Shown: positions 18,591-27,479 of the stretch, piece by piece | How the letters are laid out: every line of letters starts with the position of its first letter | How positions within the stretch are numbered: position 1 is the first letter of the stretch | Assembly: GCA_001790855.1 (NCBI GenBank) | Contig: MGDH01000009.1 | Coordinates: forward strand, 85,486-149,485 | Direction of reading: 5' to 3' | Origin: Candidatus Schekmanbacteria bacterium RIFCSPLOWO2_02_FULL_38_14 | GTDB taxonomy: Bacteria > Schekmanbacteria > GWA2-38-11 | Length of the DNA: 64,000 nucleotides | Translations under genes and position numbers: made by a program | Notes under the pieces: model-generated | Database searches by the model: none | The model's input: only the letters and a program-made list of their open reading frames with translations | What the model was told of the DNA's origin: nothing

Positions 18591-19571
18591 TTATCTCAAA
18601 CTATGTCTTATTTGACGAATCATTTCTATAATCGTTAAAGGAAGAAAGGAAGCACCCCAAAAGAGCCAGTTTTTCCAATTAAAAAACTGGTAGCAGATAC
18701 CTCGAAAGAATAGTAATCTGGATTCCTTAAAGAGGTTTTGACTAAAATAGCTCCAGCCAAGAGACCAGCAACGTTGACTCAGAACTTCCTTAACTAAACC
18801 CTGAAGCTCACGGGGAACCCAGTTGTTCACAAGATGTTTTTCGAAAACTCTGATATTAGCATGACCCCACCGAAATCTTCTAACATCAGTAGCTCCAGAT
18901 AAACTATCCAAGCGATACCGATATTTATAGAGTACACGGTTGATATAGATAAACTTATATTTTTTGGCAATCCGTAGCCAGAGGTCATAGTCCTCACCGA
19001 TCTTGAATGTTTCATCAAACATGCCGACTTCCTCCATGACCTTTTTCTTCACAAAAACCGAGGAAATGCAGCTACCAATGAGCAATTCTCGATAAAACCA
19101 GCCATAGGCAAGGTCTGTGGTTGCACTTCTATGCTTGTTAAACCAAACCTTGAACCTGTCAGCGCAATTCGATTGTTGGATGACACCAGATTCATCAAAC
19201 TTCAAATAATCCGTGAAGGCTAAGCCAGCCTCTGCATATTGTTGAAAAGCTTGTACTGTTTGCTTTAGTATATCTGGAAACCAGATATCATCAGCATCCA
19301 AAAAAGCGATATACTCCCCTCTTGCTGCTTTTATGCCTGTGTTCTTGGCCTTTGATGGACCACCGTTTTCTTGGTAAATATAGTTAATTTCTTTCTCAAA
19401 CGATTTAGCTACATCTCTGGTATTATCCGTTGAACCATCGTCAACTACAATAATTTCAAAATTTTTATATATCTGATTCAAAATAGATTCTATTGTCTCC
19501 CCTATATACTGAGCACAGTTATAAGTAGGGATTACAATTGAGACTTTAGAAGATACTGTTGGCACTGACAA
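18591..19571 (-). CDS. Glycosyltransferase family 2
   Basis: A 326-residue GT-A enzyme: VSIVIPTYNCAQYIGETI, VVDDGSTDNT, KNTGIKAARGEYIAFLDADD. After the catalytic domain, GEDYDLWLRIAKKYKF and YRYRLDSLSG match the 'SpsA/WcaA' type with the ED-x-DLW motif. The C-terminus is aromatic and basic and probably lies on the membrane. The frame begins at TTG; a GTG two codons later is an alternative. It is part of the three-gene GT2 run left of the IS element. Confidence 0.87.
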   Translation of the reverse strand: MSVPTVSSKVSIVIPTYNCAQYIGETIESILNQIYKNFEIIVVDDGSTDNTRDVAKSFEKEINYIYQENGGPSKAKNTGIKAARGEYIAFLDADDIWFPDILKQTVQAFQQYAEAGLAFTDYLKFDESGVIQQSNCADRFKVWFNKHRSATTDLAYGWFYRELLIGSCISSVFVKKKVMEEVGMFDETFKIGEDYDLWLRIAKKYKFIYINRVLYKYRYRLDSLSGATDVRRFRWGHANIRVFEKHLVNNWVPRELQGLVKEVLSQRCWSLGWSYFSQNLFKESRLLFFRGICYQFFNWKNWLFWGASFLPLTIIEMIRQIRHSLR

Positions 19572-19630
19572 GTTTTATTCTCTATTAAAGTATTTATAAA
19601 AAACATCTAAGTAGTAAAAAATTTTTAAAT

Positions 19631-20545
19631 TTATTTAGAACCAATGTAAAATCTTATCCTTCCTGCAAAAAATCCAATAATGTAAATAAATCTTAGTTGT
19701 TCAATAAAAGCATTCTGTGGATAAAAAATTTGTATCCATAAATATTTGAATAATTCTTGAATGAGCTGTTTTATAGAATATAAAGGTATACCCAAAATAT
19801 TTCTATAACCATAATATCCCATCCGGATTCCTCGCAATTCACCCTCATCATATCTCCATTTTCTAAAATATGATTTTTTAATTCGATGTGCAGGTATACA
19901 GTGATACACTAAAATATCAGGAGAATAAAGAATCTTCTCTCCTCCTTTTAATAATGATTGAAAAAACTCTGTCTCCTCATCTGCATATAATTTCGTTGGT
20001 AGTCGGCCTAGAGTAGTATCAAAATATCCATACTTTTGAAACAAGGAAGACTTAACTGCAAAGTTGGCTCCCCATATCTCAGGAGAATCTATATAAAAGG
20101 GATTTTCTCCATAGTCAAGTAAAGCCAAATAGCCATATAAATCCTTTGTTAACCACTTTGGACATGGTTTCTCCCATATAGGGAGTATTTTGCCTCCGAT
20201 ACAACCTACATAATCTTCCTTGAATATTCTATCAATATTGTGGATCCAGCTTTTTTCAACAATGACATCATCATCAGTAAAGGCGATGATCTCACCTTTT
20301 GCCTCCTTAACTCCTGTATTCCGAGCATGGGAATGCCCCTGCTTTCCTTCAAAAACATATCTAATATTTAACTCAGAAGACCTTACAAAATCTTCAACTA
20401 CTTTTCTCGTATTATCACTGGAATTGTTGTCTACCACAATCACTTCCCATGACAAGTTTACTGGAACTGACATTTCTTTAAGACTCTGAAGTGTCTTCCT
20501 TAAACTTTCAGAACGGTTGTATGTACAGATAATTAAAGATATCAA
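19631..20545 (-). CDS. Glycosyltransferase family 2
   Basis: A 304-residue GT-A enzyme: ISLIICTYNRSESLRKTL, VVDNNSSDNT, ARNTGVKEAKGEIIAFTDDD (DDD metal site), WGANFAVKSSLF. It belongs to the GT2 group that includes rhamnosyltransferase-like and WbbL-like enzymes. The start is TTG, supported by an AGGTGA ribosome site six bases upstream. The end of the decayed IS element lies only 14 bases before the start codon, so the native upstream region and any local promoter have been replaced by IS sequence. Confidence 0.87.
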   Translation of the reverse strand: MISLIICTYNRSESLRKTLQSLKEMSVPVNLSWEVIVVDNNSSDNTRKVVEDFVRSSELNIRYVFEGKQGHSHARNTGVKEAKGEIIAFTDDDVIVEKSWIHNIDRIFKEDYVGCIGGKILPIWEKPCPKWLTKDLYGYLALLDYGENPFYIDSPEIWGANFAVKSSLFQKYGYFDTTLGRLPTKLYADEETEFFQSLLKGGEKILYSPDILVYHCIPAHRIKKSYFRKWRYDEGELRGIRMGYYGYRNILGIPLYSIKQLIQELFKYLWIQIFYPQNAFIEQLRFIYIIGFFAGRIRFYIGSK

Positions 20546-20558
20546 TTAACTTCACCTA

Positions 20559-20586
20559 TGATCTTACCCCGAAAATATGGACACAC
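20559..20586 (+). repeat. Left inverted repeat of the IS3-type element
   Basis: Reads TGATCTTACCC, ten variable bases, then GACACAC. It pairs with 21424-21451. Confidence 0.88.
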
Positions 20587-20590
20587 ACAA

Positions 20591-21382
20591 TTAGACAGCA
20601 TTAACTTTTCCTTCATAAGTTAATCTTTCAAAGTTTTCAGGTGACATATACCTTAAAGCCGAATGTCTTCGTTCCCGCTTGTAAAACATTTTAATATATT
20701 CAAATATAGAAAGCCTTGCTGATTCCCTGGTCTCATAACTCTCAAAGAAGACATGTTCTGTCTTTATTGTGTTAAAAAACGTCTCTGTTATTGCATTGCC
20801 ATAACAATTACCTTTACTGCTCATGCTTTGTCTTATCCCATGGGCTTTTAATATCTTTACTATGTCGTTACTGGCATATTGTATTCCCTGGTCAGAATGA
20901 AATATCAACCCATGGTCTGGATTCCTTTCTGCCAGTACTTTAAGCAAAACTTTTTTCACTATATATATCACTTCTTAAATATCTTTCCAGTGCCCACTCT
21001 ACTATTTTTCTGCTGTATATATCAAGTATTATTGACAGATACAGCCAGCCTTCTTTTGTCCAGATATTATATCTGATGACCATACCTGATTCTTCTCCTC
21101 TGCCATAAATTCCTGCTGCAACAAATCAGCAGCTGTGGTTTTCTCATGGTTAGATCTTGTCGTCACCTTAAACCGGCGCTTTGTCTTTGCCATTATCTTA
21201 TTTTCCTTCGTAAACATGGCTATCCTGTTACGGCTGTATGGGACTTCTTTCTCTTTTGATAATGTACTCTTGGCTATCCCTAAATCTCGCGCTACTGATT
21301 CCTTGCTTCTGCCTCCTTCTAATACCAACTTCACCGCGTCTCATTTGAACTCCTTATCATATATTCTACGATTTCCTCCCAT
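20591..21382 (-). pseudogene. Broken IS3-family transposase (orfA/orfB remnant)
   Basis: From an ATG at 21382 the frame reads GGNRRIYDKEFK, then a TGA stop, then the orfA helix-turn-helix start (AVKLVLEGGRSKESVARDLG). The rest of orfA and the start of orfB are deleted. The frame then continues in orfB (IAMFTKENKIMAKTKRRFKV, KNQVWSSDI), shifts near 21060 into WTKEGWLYLSIILDIYSRKIV, and shifts again near 20975 into the C-terminal rve part (GLIFHSDQGIQYAS, YKRERRHSALRYMSPENF). The middle Asp and the terminal Glu region of the DDE core survive. At least one stop, two frameshifts and one large deletion make it non-functional. Confidence 0.9.
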
Positions 21383-21423
21383 GGCTCACATCTCCTATCT
21401 TTATTATTTACTTTTTGGTTTCG

Positions 21424-21451
21424 GTGTGTCCACTTTTTTAGGGTAAGATCA
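21424..21451 (-). repeat. Right inverted repeat of the IS3-type element
   Basis: The reverse complement begins TGATCTTACCC and ends GACACAC, pairing with 20559-20586. Its bases also supply the last codons and stop of the GT-C gene that ends at 21438. Confidence 0.88.
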
Positions 21452-23138
21452 GATTTTCTGCTCTCGGGTTTTTGGCAAGCCAGTTCCCGAAAGGATTTAT
21501 TTGCTTGCCAAAATACATATTGATTTTCCCATCAAGTGCCTCAAATACCTTGTTAAAATTCTCAATTTCTACTGTAGATGAAGAAAGATAAACGTATAGT
21601 GTTCCATTATCATCATGCAACAACTCAAACTTTCTACAGGTTGCCCGTCTCTGTTCTGAATTATATTTAAAATCAAAAAGCCATTTCATATATTCTATCC
21701 ATTTTGACGGACAAGTATAACCATTATATTTTGCAATGTCATAATCTGGTGTTACATAGGATAATGCTACAACAACACATTTTTCTTCTTTCAAATGATA
21801 ATATTCTGGAAGAGATTCATTGTTATAAAAGAATAGAAGGAGATCTGCATCAAGCACTTTTTCTCTCTCAAAAAAATATTGTAAATGATTTTGAGTAGTC
21901 CAATCCGTTAAAATCACACACTCCTCAGGTATAAGTTTTGCCATCCTCCAGGCATTACGATAATCTGTTCCTTGGGTTTGATGGAGCGCTAAAGCATTTT
22001 TGCCATTTTTTGCAGAAATAAAGGCTATAAACAAAATCAAGACAACAGGAATAAGTTTGTTAAGGAATCTTAATTTTTTTTCTTTACCCAATAAATCCTT
22101 TATGGATAGGGCAAACAAAAGCATGATTGGAACCAATGTTGTGATAAAAAATTCTTTCTCACCAGGCAACCACCAAAGAAAAAAGATGAAATATGTCATT
22201 ATCCAGATTAGCAAAAATCTTCGAAACTTATTATGATATGTTGCAGGTTTGCTAGCTTTCACTAAATTCCAAATAAACAGAATGATTAGAAAGGATACCG
22301 CAATGTAGCGAAACCTCCTAGGAAGTTCAACGACATTCCACAATTGGCTCTTCAGAAGCTTTTTGATACCAAGTAAACTGAAATGCTCAAGGCTTCCCCA
22401 ATTAGGATCAGGATAAAAGCTATAACTTAAGCAGAATCGAAGAAAGTTTGCAGCAGTCCTGTTTTCATCAATAGAAAAAAAGGCTAATATATATGCTAAT
22501 AATACAATTATACCAGAAAGGGACAAAATTATTATTAAAGACTTATATCTTTGTTTGTTTTGTGTAGCAATGAAATAGTAACTAAATGGAATGCAAAATA
22601 ACACATTTGTTTGATGATAAAATATAGCCATTGTGAGTAATAGTAAAAGCGCGATAACTTTAGCATTATCGAATTTGTTCGACATGAGACGAGTAGTCAT
22701 AATTAATACGAATAGGGTAAGACAAGCTGTAGCAGGGATATAAACTTCTATTTGTGTTGAAAACACCAAAATTCCCCGAGAAATAAGGAGAAGAATTGTT
22801 AATAATGTGGAAAAGAAGGAGGAAAAGACTATTACGTCTTTAAGAATAACATAGAATGACAAGATGACTACCGTAGCTAATATGATATTATGAAGTTGAG
22901 CAGCAAATATTACATCGCATGATTTACATATCAACGTAATAGCCGAATAGGACAAGTAAATAATTGGGGTAAATAAAAGATGGTGAGGATGAAACATTCT
23001 CTGTCCTGTTTTGGCAGATAAGGCATAACTAAGACTGTCACCTGTTTGTTGAGTTGCTCGTAACATAAATAGGAGCAAGAATGTAACTATAAAAATAGAC
23101 ACGACCGGTATAATTTTAATTTTGGTTCGTGAAAGCAT
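21438..23138 (-). CDS. Multi-spanning membrane protein, GT-C glycosyltransferase-like; 3' end formed by the IS
   Basis: A 566-residue protein with about 11 membrane helices. After the first helix comes a loop with an acidic residue (TGDSLSYALSAKTG) followed by FHPHHLLF, the usual place of the catalytic Asp in GT39/GT83-type GT-C enzymes that use polyprenyl-phosphate sugars. The last ~160 residues form a soluble extracytoplasmic domain. The final codons (ILP and stop) lie inside the right inverted repeat of the IS element, so the original C-terminus has been replaced. How much was lost is unknown. AAGGAGG precedes the ATG at a spacing of about 13. The GT-C assignment rests on topology and loop position, not on a specific family match. 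Confidence 0.65.
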   Translation of the reverse strand: MLSRTKIKIIPVVSIFIVTFLLLFMLRATQQTGDSLSYALSAKTGQRMFHPHHLLFTPIIYLSYSAITLICKSCDVIFAAQLHNIILATVVILSFYVILKDVIVFSSFFSTLLTILLLISRGILVFSTQIEVYIPATACLTLFVLIMTTRLMSNKFDNAKVIALLLLLTMAIFYHQTNVLFCIPFSYYFIATQNKQRYKSLIIILSLSGIIVLLAYILAFFSIDENRTAANFLRFCLSYSFYPDPNWGSLEHFSLLGIKKLLKSQLWNVVELPRRFRYIAVSFLIILFIWNLVKASKPATYHNKFRRFLLIWIMTYFIFFLWWLPGEKEFFITTLVPIMLLFALSIKDLLGKEKKLRFLNKLIPVVLILFIAFISAKNGKNALALHQTQGTDYRNAWRMAKLIPEECVILTDWTTQNHLQYFFEREKVLDADLLLFFYNNESLPEYYHLKEEKCVVVALSYVTPDYDIAKYNGYTCPSKWIEYMKWLFDFKYNSEQRRATCRKFELLHDDNGTLYVYLSSSTVEIENFNKVFEALDGKINMYFGKQINPFGNWLAKNPRAENLILP

Positions 23139-23472
23139 GATTCAGATAGAACCTCCTTATAGTTCGCTACATTAAGGAATACTCACAGTTTATATCTAAC
23201 TGCCAAAAACATTAAAGCTTCCTCGCCTTAAGCAAACATTTCCATAGATTACTTTCTCTTCGATCAGACGAATTGTTTACGATTTTGAGTGATAGAGATA
23301 TTCTTGCCGCTCAACGACCGAGTTGAGCGATGGTTTGGATAACGAAGCGAACTGGTTCACGAATGTTATGCGACCGGTCGCTCCAGCGTTTTGTTGGCGT
23401 GTCGCGAATCAGCGCACAGGCAACGAAATTATGATTTAGGGTAATATCATACAATATTCTCATATAACATAA
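23139..23472. other. 334-base intergenic region containing a GC-rich structured segment
   Basis: No coding frame that I can support. The left part (23139-23300) and right end (23415-23472) are AT-rich like the rest of the window. The centre (about 23305-23415) is distinctly richer in G and C and holds several palindromes, described separately. It separates the pyruvyltransferase gene from the GT-C gene. Confidence 0.6.
23309..23398. repeat. GC-rich attC-like palindromic element (possible cassette recombination-site relic)
   Basis: Of 90 bases, 48 are G or C, in contrast with the surrounding DNA. It opens with the perfect inverted repeat GCTCAAC-GACCGA-GTTGAGC (23309-23328). It contains GAAC-TG-GTTC and the 12-base palindrome GCGACCGGTCGC (23370-23381), and it closes with GTTTTGTTGGC. 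GAGCGA (23325-23330) can pair with TCGCTC (23378-23383). The start fits the RYYYAAC box of integron attC sites. The end (GTTGGC) is one base short of the GTTRRRY box, so if this is attC it is degenerate. No integrase or cassette gene is recognised nearby. It could instead be another mobile repeat. Confidence 0.35.
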
Positions 23473-24783
23473 TCAACTAAAGTAACTTTTCACCTGTTTA
23501 TCAAATATATTGTACCAAAGCTCTTTGGACTTTTTTGCCTCAAGGCTAAGCTTTTCCCGGAAAACTCCGTCCTCAAATAATTGTACAATATGATTTACTG
23601 CCTGATTTGTACTGGTCTCATTTAGAGGTAGGGCTAATCTTCCATCTTTCCAAAAACCACAAAGCCCACGAGCTTTTTGTAAGTAATAATCACCATCATG
23701 AATACAGACCGCTGGAACTCCCTGACTTAAAGCAAAAGTACAAAAATGGTACGATACTCCGACTACACCAAATGCCTTGCCAAGTATTCCCTTGACCAGA
23801 CCTGGAGTCAGGTTATTATTCTCCATCACTAATATTTGTGCAGAACGCACTAATTTAGCCAACTCTTTTCCTGATACGATATCACTATCACCCGGATTTA
23901 ATGCTATAGGAACAATCACTATCGGCATTTGAAAATAAATTCCAATTTTATCTAAAATAACAGCAATTTGTTGTAAATGCCTCTTTTGCTCTAACGCATA
24001 GAATGCAATACGGACGTTAAACGCCAGAAATTCATTTTCTTTTAATCCATATTGGTCTAAAAGATTTAATATAAGTTCATCATCTGCTGGAGAAAGTCCA
24101 AAAGAATCATCTCCCATAACTTCAAATTGTTTCGCATCTATATGAGCTTTTTGACAAAAACTCAAGGAATCTATCGGTTCACGCAAACCTACAAAATTAG
24201 ACTTACGCAAAACTCTGCACAAAGCCTTCTTAAGTATATTGGACTTAAATGGTCCTATTTGCTGACCTGTAAGTACTATAGGTTTATCCTGTTCAGCAAA
24301 TGTGAGTAGCAAACAACTCTTTTTAAACAGTTCTTCAAGAAATGTATCAGTCAGGTTACCACCACCAACGATGTGCAGAGCATCAAACTGTTCACAAAAT
24401 TCACTCAGTTTTATGCTCTTATTTTCTGTTTTTGAATAATTAGCAATTGAGAGTGAACCTGCTGGAAAAAATCTTCCCAGACTCCACAATGTAATTTTAC
24501 GAGACACCTTTCGCCAACAATTGCGGTATCTCCTGAAAAACGGTACACCTGCAAAAATATTCATAAAAAAAGATTTCACTATATATTCATTATATTCCTT
24601 TTGTCTGAATACCCCAGGAAAATCCCATATCACAGTCTTTAAACTCTGACTATCTACCACAAATATTTCAGCTTCTGGTAAAATGCTCTTAAGTCTTAAG
24701 ACAACTCCTTCTATCATAGCAGTGTCCCCTAAGTTGCCATATGCACCATGATCTACAAGGAGTTTCATTTTTTTGTTAGCCAT
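23473..24783 (-). CDS. Polysaccharide pyruvyltransferase family protein
   Basis: A 436-residue protein of the CsaB/WcaK/PssK family (GT-B-like fold). It starts with LLVDHGAYGNLGDTAMIEGV and has HIVGGGNLTD, VLTGQQIGPF, FVGLREPIDS and VGVSYHFCTFALSQGVPAV, all typical of the family. These enzymes transfer pyruvate from PEP to form ketals on sugars, adding acid groups to EPS or cell-wall polymers. GGTGG precedes the ATG. Lying between the PP-loop protein and the GT-C gene, it is probably a tailoring enzyme of the EPS. Confidence 0.87.
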   Translation of the reverse strand: MANKKMKLLVDHGAYGNLGDTAMIEGVVLRLKSILPEAEIFVVDSQSLKTVIWDFPGVFRQKEYNEYIVKSFFMNIFAGVPFFRRYRNCWRKVSRKITLWSLGRFFPAGSLSIANYSKTENKSIKLSEFCEQFDALHIVGGGNLTDTFLEELFKKSCLLLTFAEQDKPIVLTGQQIGPFKSNILKKALCRVLRKSNFVGLREPIDSLSFCQKAHIDAKQFEVMGDDSFGLSPADDELILNLLDQYGLKENEFLAFNVRIAFYALEQKRHLQQIAVILDKIGIYFQMPIVIVPIALNPGDSDIVSGKELAKLVRSAQILVMENNNLTPGLVKGILGKAFGVVGVSYHFCTFALSQGVPAVCIHDGDYYLQKARGLCGFWKDGRLALPLNETSTNQAVNHIVQLFEDGVFREKLSLEAKKSKELWYNIFDKQVKSYFS

Positions 24784-24994
24784 ATATATGCCACCGCTCT
24801 CAGTTAGGTTATAAATTTTATCATATTATTAATAATACTTTCCCCATCATAGACTGAAATAATTATTAATATCGGTGGTTGATAATTGAAATCATCCTTA
24901 CCCAATTCTATGCACAATCTTTACACTTTCAAGTAGGAATCTTTTCGTCAAATTGCTTTATGATTATCACATAACAATTAACATACCAATAACC

Positions 24995-26173
24995 TTACGG
25001 AACTGACTTCAAATTGATAAGGAGTTTTCTTACTATTTTCTTTAAGCGTTTAATAAAACCGATTTTCTTGAAACCGCTTAGCCTCAGTCGCCTTATTCCT
25101 CTATAATATCGCTCAGTTAGACAATCATTCAGAGCTTTTGCCAAAGCAGGATCATTACCTAACCTTTTAACAGCCTCCAAGTTTTCTTTGTAAGAAGGGA
25201 TGTTTAATGGATTTGATATTTCAACCCGAGCTAATGCTTCTAAATCCAGTGGACGTTTAAAGGTCGTACAACGTTCCAATACACCGGCTATTCGCAGGCT
25301 TACCATTGTACGTAAACATTTTTCACACTGACAGCAATTGTAAGCTCCTTGCCGGTTCTCCCAGCAGACTCGAAGCGATTTCAGAGCAATGTCATTCAAT
25401 GCGATTTGCTCGACTTTTTCAATCCTAGTGGCTTCGCAACCATCATGCACTATCTCTGTCTCTTCAGTGCTCCATAATGGGTCCAGTATCGGATGAGAAC
25501 CTGTTGGAAGCAGGTTGGTGTAAGAGAGAGAAGCAGCAATGTAAACCTTTTTCAGTTGTGGTGACAGTAGAAGAGCAACACTCGCTAAGGCTGCACCATG
25601 ATATAGTTTCCACGGAACATAACAATCGGAGAACTCTCGCAAATTAGTCTCTACTTCAATAAGTTGCTTATGGAGTTTGCTGGCAATATCCCGGATCGCT
25701 TGAGACACTTTGGCACGTAGCAAAGTGTCATCCAATCGGATGTCGAAACCGTGTACAAAAATTAGTTTGGTGATTTCATTGCGATTTTTCAGGAGTGTAT
25801 AGAAGGAATCAACACCTCCAGTGAAAAAGCACCCAACACCTCTGTCGGTATTAGTAACAGATTCAGAAGTATTCTTGGTTTTGGCTTCGACTGAAATCTT
25901 TTGGAAGCTCCGATCCCAAACATGAAAAATTTCCTGAATTCTGGGAATAGATTCTAGAAGTTTTGGGAAAACATCTCCAGTTATTCGCAGGGAGCCATCC
26001 GCTTTCATTGCAGGTAGCAGTGTTGCTGCCAAAAAAGTCTCAGCTCCGGCAGATAAAGAACCTCCCGTTATCCGGTAGTATATCTCATAGCAACTTCCAT
26101 TTATGTTAATCGAAGCAGAAACGACCTGAGACACGTCCTCGTCTGAATACCTTGGCTCACTAACTATTACCAT
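24995..26173 (-). CDS. PP-loop ATP-pyrophosphatase, QueC-like, with a C-terminal cysteine cluster
   Basis: A 392-residue protein. The PP-loop FTGGVDSFYT (117-126) and following HGFDIRLDD place it in the adenine-nucleotide alpha-hydrolase superfamily. LRVCWENRQ then NCCQCEKCLRTM gives Cys270, 280, 281, 283 and 286, arranged like the zinc site of QueC (7-cyano-7-deazaguanine synthase). The N-terminal ~100 residues are unlike QueC, which is also shorter (~230 residues). It would activate a carboxylate or similar group with ATP, perhaps to form an amide or nitrile. Lying between Wzt and pyruvyltransferase genes, it is more likely a glycan-tailoring enzyme than a tRNA-base enzyme. Product unknown. 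Confidence 0.72.
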   Translation of the reverse strand: MVIVSEPRYSDEDVSQVVSASININGSCYEIYYRITGGSLSAGAETFLAATLLPAMKADGSLRITGDVFPKLLESIPRIQEIFHVWDRSFQKISVEAKTKNTSESVTNTDRGVGCFFTGGVDSFYTLLKNRNEITKLIFVHGFDIRLDDTLLRAKVSQAIRDIASKLHKQLIEVETNLREFSDCYVPWKLYHGAALASVALLLSPQLKKVYIAASLSYTNLLPTGSHPILDPLWSTEETEIVHDGCEATRIEKVEQIALNDIALKSLRVCWENRQGAYNCCQCEKCLRTMVSLRIAGVLERCTTFKRPLDLEALARVEISNPLNIPSYKENLEAVKRLGNDPALAKALNDCLTERYYRGIRRLRLSGFKKIGFIKRLKKIVRKLLINLKSVP

Positions 26174-26246
26174 TGTCTTTTTTTAAATCCATTAATTGTT
26201 ATCTGATACTTCATGTATAACTATTATGATGCATGTATCAGCTATT

Positions 26247-27470
26247 TCATTCCTCTTTTATAATATCCCAAGATACCGGGACATCAATAATGGCATACTC
26301 CGAACTTGGCAGTTTTTTGGCTATTTCATCATTCTGAATATTTATAATTAAATCTGGTTGTCCAAATTCATCCAATACACGACCAGTTGATATATCAGTA
26401 AGAAAGAGTCGCATCCTGTAGTTATTAGGTAGTAAATTACAATTAAACTGACATGTTAATCTCCTAACTCCAGGTTTTATAACTATGTTTCCTATTTCTG
26501 AGCTAAGTCCAATGTAATCCTGCCCATCATGGCTTCCAATTTTAATAATTAAATGCGATTCTGGAAACCCTAGTGGCAAATTGCATTCTATCATTAATTT
26601 AATTGGGGACCCAAAAGGAATTGATGAAATTTTACTTCCAGAACAGTTAATTGGCGTAACAGTAAATGCCATATCATTTGATAAAATTGATTTGCTTTTG
26701 TTGCCAGATATTCTACTAACAAAATCGCGATAAGTTTTGATAGCATGGTTTGGATCTCCTATATGTTTTATTTCTCCATGTGCAAGCACAATAACTTTGT
26801 CACACAATCTTGCAACTTGCCTAACATTATGGCTTACAAAAATCAAAGTTGTACCACTGGAAATGACTTCTCGCATTTTTAATAGAGACTTTGCTTGGAA
26901 ACCAGCATCACCCACACTTAACACCTCATCTACAAGCAAAATCTCAGGGTCAACATGAGCAGCAACAGAAAAACCCAATCGTGTATACATACCGGATGAG
27001 TACCGTTTTACAGGAGTATCTATGAAATCCTCAAGCCCTGAAAATTCGACAATCTCATCGAATTTTTTATCTATTTCATTTTTTTTCATTCCAAGAATAG
27101 CACCATTCAAATATATATTTTCTCTTCCGGTAAGGTCCTGATGGAAACCGGCTCCAACCTCGATTAATGCACTTAATCTGCCATTAACCTTGATGTCCCC
27201 TTTGTTGGGTTTTAAAATTCTGCTTAGCAATTTAAGTATTGTGCTCTTCCCAGCTCCATTGGGACCAATAATGCCAAGCGCTTCTCCACGCTTGACTTGG
27301 AAAGAAACATCCTTGATGCTCCAGAACTCTTTATCCAGCAATTCTTCTTTCTGACTCCCTTTGAAAACCCTTTTAGTCATAGAAGGAATAAAATCTCTGA
27401 GAGAGTTGTGCTTCTCTCCTTTTTTAAATTTTTTCCAAACATGATCAAATTCTAAAACTACATCATCCAT
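26247..27470 (-). CDS. wzt: ABC transporter ATP-binding protein for polysaccharide export, with Wzt C-terminal domain
   Basis: A 407-residue protein. The N-terminal ATPase (~1-245) has Walker A GPNGAGKST, signature YSSGMYTRLGFSVA, Walker B ILLVDE and the switch His in FVSHNVRQVARL. Residues ~265-400 form a beta-sandwich-type Wzt C-terminal domain (LIIKIGSHDGQDYIGLSS, RLFLTDISTGRVLDEF), which in O9a-type systems recognises the terminal modification of the glycan. With the permease gene 9 bases downstream it forms a complete exporter. AAGGA precedes the ATG. Confidence 0.93.
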   Translation of the reverse strand: MDDVVLEFDHVWKKFKKGEKHNSLRDFIPSMTKRVFKGSQKEELLDKEFWSIKDVSFQVKRGEALGIIGPNGAGKSTILKLLSRILKPNKGDIKVNGRLSALIEVGAGFHQDLTGRENIYLNGAILGMKKNEIDKKFDEIVEFSGLEDFIDTPVKRYSSGMYTRLGFSVAAHVDPEILLVDEVLSVGDAGFQAKSLLKMREVISSGTTLIFVSHNVRQVARLCDKVIVLAHGEIKHIGDPNHAIKTYRDFVSRISGNKSKSILSNDMAFTVTPINCSGSKISSIPFGSPIKLMIECNLPLGFPESHLIIKIGSHDGQDYIGLSSEIGNIVIKPGVRRLTCQFNCNLLPNNYRMRLFLTDISTGRVLDEFGQPDLIINIQNDEIAKKLPSSEYAIIDVPVSWDIIKEE

Positions 27471-27479
27471 TAAAATTCC

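Larger units (their letters stand above)
20559..21451 (-). mobile_element. Decayed IS3-family insertion sequence
   Basis: An 893-base element bounded by imperfect inverted repeats (20559-20586 and 21424-21451) that match at 24 of 28 positions, beginning TGATCTTACCC and ending in its complement. TG...CA termini and the encoded DDE transposase fit the IS3 family. It is shorter than a full IS3 element (~1.2-1.3 kb), and its transposase is broken, so it cannot move on its own. The three bases on each side differ (cta and gat), so no target duplication remains. It sits between a GT2 gene and a GT-C gene of the EPS locus. Confidence 0.9.

Noticed and set aside
20556-21454. Target-site duplication of the IS3-type element
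   Set aside because: The three flanking bases are cta on the left and gat on the right; no longer direct repeat is present.
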